8,342 bases of DNA from Gemmatimonadota bacterium (GTDB lineage Bacteria; Gemmatimonadota; Gemmatimonadetes; Palauibacterales; Palauibacteraceae): positions 1 through 8,342 of the forward strand of contig JAOTWC010000057.1 of the NCBI GenBank assembly GCA_029863105.1, read 5' to 3'. A program made the position numbers and the translations under genes. Positions within the stretch are counted from its first letter, which is position 1, and every line of letters begins with the position of its first letter. Below are positions 6,847 to 8,342 of this stretch, piece after piece. Under the pieces are notes generated by a model that was given only the letters and a program-made list of their open reading frames with translations, was not told where the DNA came from and made no database searches.

Positions 6847-7259
6847 TCCGCGTCGTGCGAATGAATCTGATGGCGGGTTTTGTAGCGTGCCTGACCGGTT
6901 GTGCCGACACGTCACGCGCCGTGGGCGGACTGCAACTCGGCGTCCAGGATGCACCCCTGCGGCCCCCATCCCGAATCGATGATGGCCAGCCTTTCCAGTT
7001 CCCGACACAGGCCTGGCAGGAAGGCGTCGGCGGAACCGCGGTGCTCAAGCTGCTGATCTCCCGGCAGGGCACCGTGGACTCGGTGATGGTTGTCGAGTCC
7101 AGCGGACACGCATCCCTTGACTCGGCCGCGCTCGCACAGGCGTCCGGGTTGCGATTCGTGCCGGCGACACAAGGAGGGGATCCGGTTCAGGTGTGGGGTC
7201 GGTTGCCAGTAATCTTTCCTCGGTCCGACGGAACGGAGCCAGATGCAGACTCGCCATAG
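6843..7259 (+). CDS. Putative lipoprotein with TonB C-terminal domain
   Basis: A 138-residue protein with a lipoprotein signal peptide ending in LTGC (C20 would be lipidated). The residue after C20 is alanine, which by the E. coli sorting rule would send it to the outer membrane. A linker of about 30 residues leads to a TonB C-terminal domain (about 52-125): FPTQAWQEGVGGTAVLKLLI, then TVDSVMVVESSGHASLDSAAL, then LRFVPATQGG. Typical TonB proteins carry an inner-membrane helix and a long proline-rich linker to reach outer-membrane receptors; neither is present, so this is probably not an energy transducer for nutrient uptake. It may be a structural or protein-binding use of the fold. The ATGA overlap with mutS and GAGGA at 6832-6836 fix the start at 6843; an ATG at 6861 is possible. 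Its last 17 nt overlap the small gene that follows. Confidence 0.8.
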   Translation: MIRVVRMNLMAGFVACLTGCADTSRAVGGLQLGVQDAPLRPPSRIDDGQPFQFPTQAWQEGVGGTAVLKLLISRQGTVDSVMVVESSGHASLDSAALAQASGLRFVPATQGGDPVQVWGRLPVIFPRSDGTEPDADSP

Positions 7260-7368
7260 GCAGCCATACGACAGCATCCGCGACTGCGACACCGGGCATC
7301 GCTGCATGTCGAAGGTCTGCAACGAGGTCTGGCTGAGGGAGCAGGGCCTCATGGAGCCCGCTGCGTGA
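7243..7368 (+). CDS. Small Cys/His-rich protein of unknown function (41 aa)
   Basis: I do not recognise this protein. It starts with ATG at 7243 inside the end of the TonB-domain gene and stops at 7366-7368, exactly overlapping the GTG start of ddl (GTGA at 7365-7368). GGAG at 7235-7238 lies 4 nt before the start. By hand count, 36 of 41 sense codons end in G or C, as expected for a real gene in this GC-rich genome. The protein has no signal peptide or membrane segment. It carries C15-x3-H19-x-C21-x4-C26, a compact possible metal-binding pattern, followed by a helical-looking NEVWLREQGL. Its place fills the only gap that would break the chain of overlapping genes from holA to ddl. It may be a functional small protein or a translated leader that couples ddl to the genes upstream. 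No function is proposed beyond possible zinc binding. Confidence 0.6.
   Translation: MQTRHRQPYDSIRDCDTGHRCMSKVCNEVWLREQGLMEPAA
7353..7356 (+). promoter_or_regulatory. Ribosome binding site for the GTG start of ddl
   Basis: GGAG lies 8 nt before the GTG at 7365. With the GTGA overlap, it supports this start, which places the conserved LLGGTSEER strand at residues 9-17 as in other D-Ala-D-Ala ligases. Confidence 0.65.
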
Positions 7369-8342
7369 CAGCCCTGAGGATCGCCGTCCTGCTCGGAGGA
7401 ACGAGTGAAGAACGCCGCGTGTCACTTGCCAGCGGCCGCGAGGTCGTCGCGGCTCTTCGTGGTCGCGGGCACCAGGTCGTGCCGGTGGATCCTGCGTTCG
7501 GCGCGATTCCGCCGGCCGAGGAAGCTCGCTACCTGGAGGGCGCCGTCGGAGACGAGCCGCCGACGCTCGATGAACTCCGCGAAATGGGGAAAGTGGCCCT
7601 CGGAGCAGCGCTGGCCGAATTGCCGGCGCTCCGCAACTCCGAAGTCGTTTGGCTGGCTCTGCACGGTGGCGACGGCGAGAACGGTCGTATTCAGGCCATG
7701 TTGGACCTTGCCGGGATCCCGTACACCGGTTCCGGAGTGGTCGGAAGTGCGATCGCATTCGACAAGCGCGTATCGAAGGAACTGCTCTCCCATGCCGGCG
7801 TTCCCACTCCGGCGTGGACGACTCGTGATGCGGGGGTGGACGAGATTCTGCGCGAGCTGGGCCTGCCGCTGGTGGTCAAGCCAGCCAACGGCGGGTCGAC
7901 TGTCGGGCTTACGGTCGTCCGCGATGCGGAGTCGCTTTCCGGGGCGATGCACGTCGCCGCCGAGTATGATCGGGACGTGTTGTGCGAGGCCTTCGTCGAG
8001 GGTCGCGAGCTGACCGTGACGGTGATCGATGGAGAAGCGTTGCCGGTCGTGGAAATCATCCCGGGGAATGAGATCTACGACTATGAGTCGAAGTACACGC
8101 CCGGTAAGTCGAAGTACGTCGTGCCGGCCGACCTGCCACCGGCAGTGACCGCCGAGGTGTGCCGCCTCGCGGTCACCTCGTTTTACGCGCTTCGTCAGGA
8201 ATCCTACAGCCGCGTCGATTTCCGGTTACGCGACGACCAGACCGCCTGGTGCCTGGAGGCAAACAGTCTGCCCGGCATGACGGCCACCAGCCTGGTGCCC
8301 AAGGCGGCTGCTGCAGCCGGGATCGGTTTTCCGGAGCTGTGC
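7365..8342 (+). CDS. ddl: D-alanine-D-alanine ligase (3' end beyond the window)
   Basis: The first 326 residues of an ATP-grasp ligase that joins two D-alanines for the peptidoglycan stem peptide in the cytoplasm. It starts at GTG. Landmarks in order: IAVLLGGTSEERRVSLASG (E16 aligns with the substrate-binding Glu15 of E. coli DdlB); LHGGDGENGRIQ at 99-110; GIPYTGSGVVGSAIAFDK; the ATP-binding VVKPANGGSTVG with K172 and S178; the loop YDYESKY with K243-Y244; and the metal-binding EANSLPGMT with E298 and N300. Tyrosine 244 marks D-Ala-D-Ala rather than D-Ala-D-lactate specificity, so this is not a vancomycin-resistance type ligase. Relative to E. coli DdlB there are roughly 30 extra residues between the first strands (about 44-95). 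No stop codon is reached; only a short tail should be missing. Translation is probably coupled to the small ORF upstream. Confidence 0.95.
   Translation, partial: MTALRIAVLLGGTSEERRVSLASGREVVAALRGRGHQVVPVDPAFGAIPPAEEARYLEGAVGDEPPTLDELREMGKVALGAALAELPALRNSEVVWLALHGGDGENGRIQAMLDLAGIPYTGSGVVGSAIAFDKRVSKELLSHAGVPTPAWTTRDAGVDEILRELGLPLVVKPANGGSTVGLTVVRDAESLSGAMHVAAEYDRDVLCEAFVEGRELTVTVIDGEALPVVEIIPGNEIYDYESKYTPGKSKYVVPADLPPAVTAEVCRLAVTSFYALRQESYSRVDFRLRDDQTAWCLEANSLPGMTATSLVPKAAAAAGIGFPELC

Noticed and set aside
6049..7008. Minus-strand open frame of 319 codons opposite the mutS ATPase region
   Set aside because: Opposite the most conserved part of mutS; no domain or plausible ribosome binding context.
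2633..7757. Repeated GCGATCGC octamers (2637, 5599, 6382, 7749), like the cyanobacterial HIP1 element, including a 16-bp palindrome at 2633-2648
   Set aside because: All four are in frame and encode Ala-Ile-Ala with the favoured codons GCG-ATC-GCC or GCG-ATC-GCA, so codon use explains them; four sites do not show a dispersed motif.

Overview
The window is a gene-dense, GC-rich stretch of bacterial chromosome. All recognisable genes lie on the + strand and almost no space is left between them. The envelope-related genes (a lipoprotein with a TonB C-terminal domain, a secreted SPOR-domain protein, a D-Ala-D-Ala ligase and a membrane-anchored anti-sigma factor) suggest a diderm (Gram-negative type) organism. 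The gene mix and base composition would fit a phylum such as Gemmatimonadota, but that is an unverified inference. No mobile element, CRISPR array, tRNA or rRNA is visible, so this reads as core chromosome rather than a transferred island.

Layout. (1) 1-923: the 3' end of an M16 (insulinase-like) peptidase gene, overlapping by ATGA a NUDIX hydrolase of the ADP-ribose pyrophosphatase type. (2) 924-1675: a 113-nt intergenic leader containing a hairpin, then an ECF-type RNA polymerase sigma factor gene closed by a strong intrinsic terminator at about 1703-1736. (3) 1737-2419: a possible ECF-type promoter just after the terminator, then a short zinc-finger (zf-HC2) anti-sigma factor with one membrane segment. 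(4) 2445-8342: a tightly packed run of holA (DNA polymerase III delta), a secreted TPR-like/SPOR protein, mutS, a TonB-C lipoprotein, a 41-residue Cys/His-containing small ORF, and ddl (D-alanine-D-alanine ligase, cut by the window end). Every junction from holA to ddl overlaps: ATGA, GTGA, ATGA, 17 nt, GTGA.

How the genes may work together. The sigma/anti-sigma pair is a classic envelope-stress module, but here it is split by a terminator. The downstream run mixes clamp loading (HolA), clamp-dependent mismatch repair (MutS carries a QxxLF beta-clamp motif) and cell-wall functions (SPOR peptidoglycan binding, D-Ala-D-Ala synthesis). Overlapping starts and stops suggest translational coupling and shared transcription. 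The least explained element is the small ORF at 7243-7368. It fills exactly the one gap that would otherwise break the chain, has coding-like third-position GC, and carries a compact C-x3-H-x-C-x4-C pattern.
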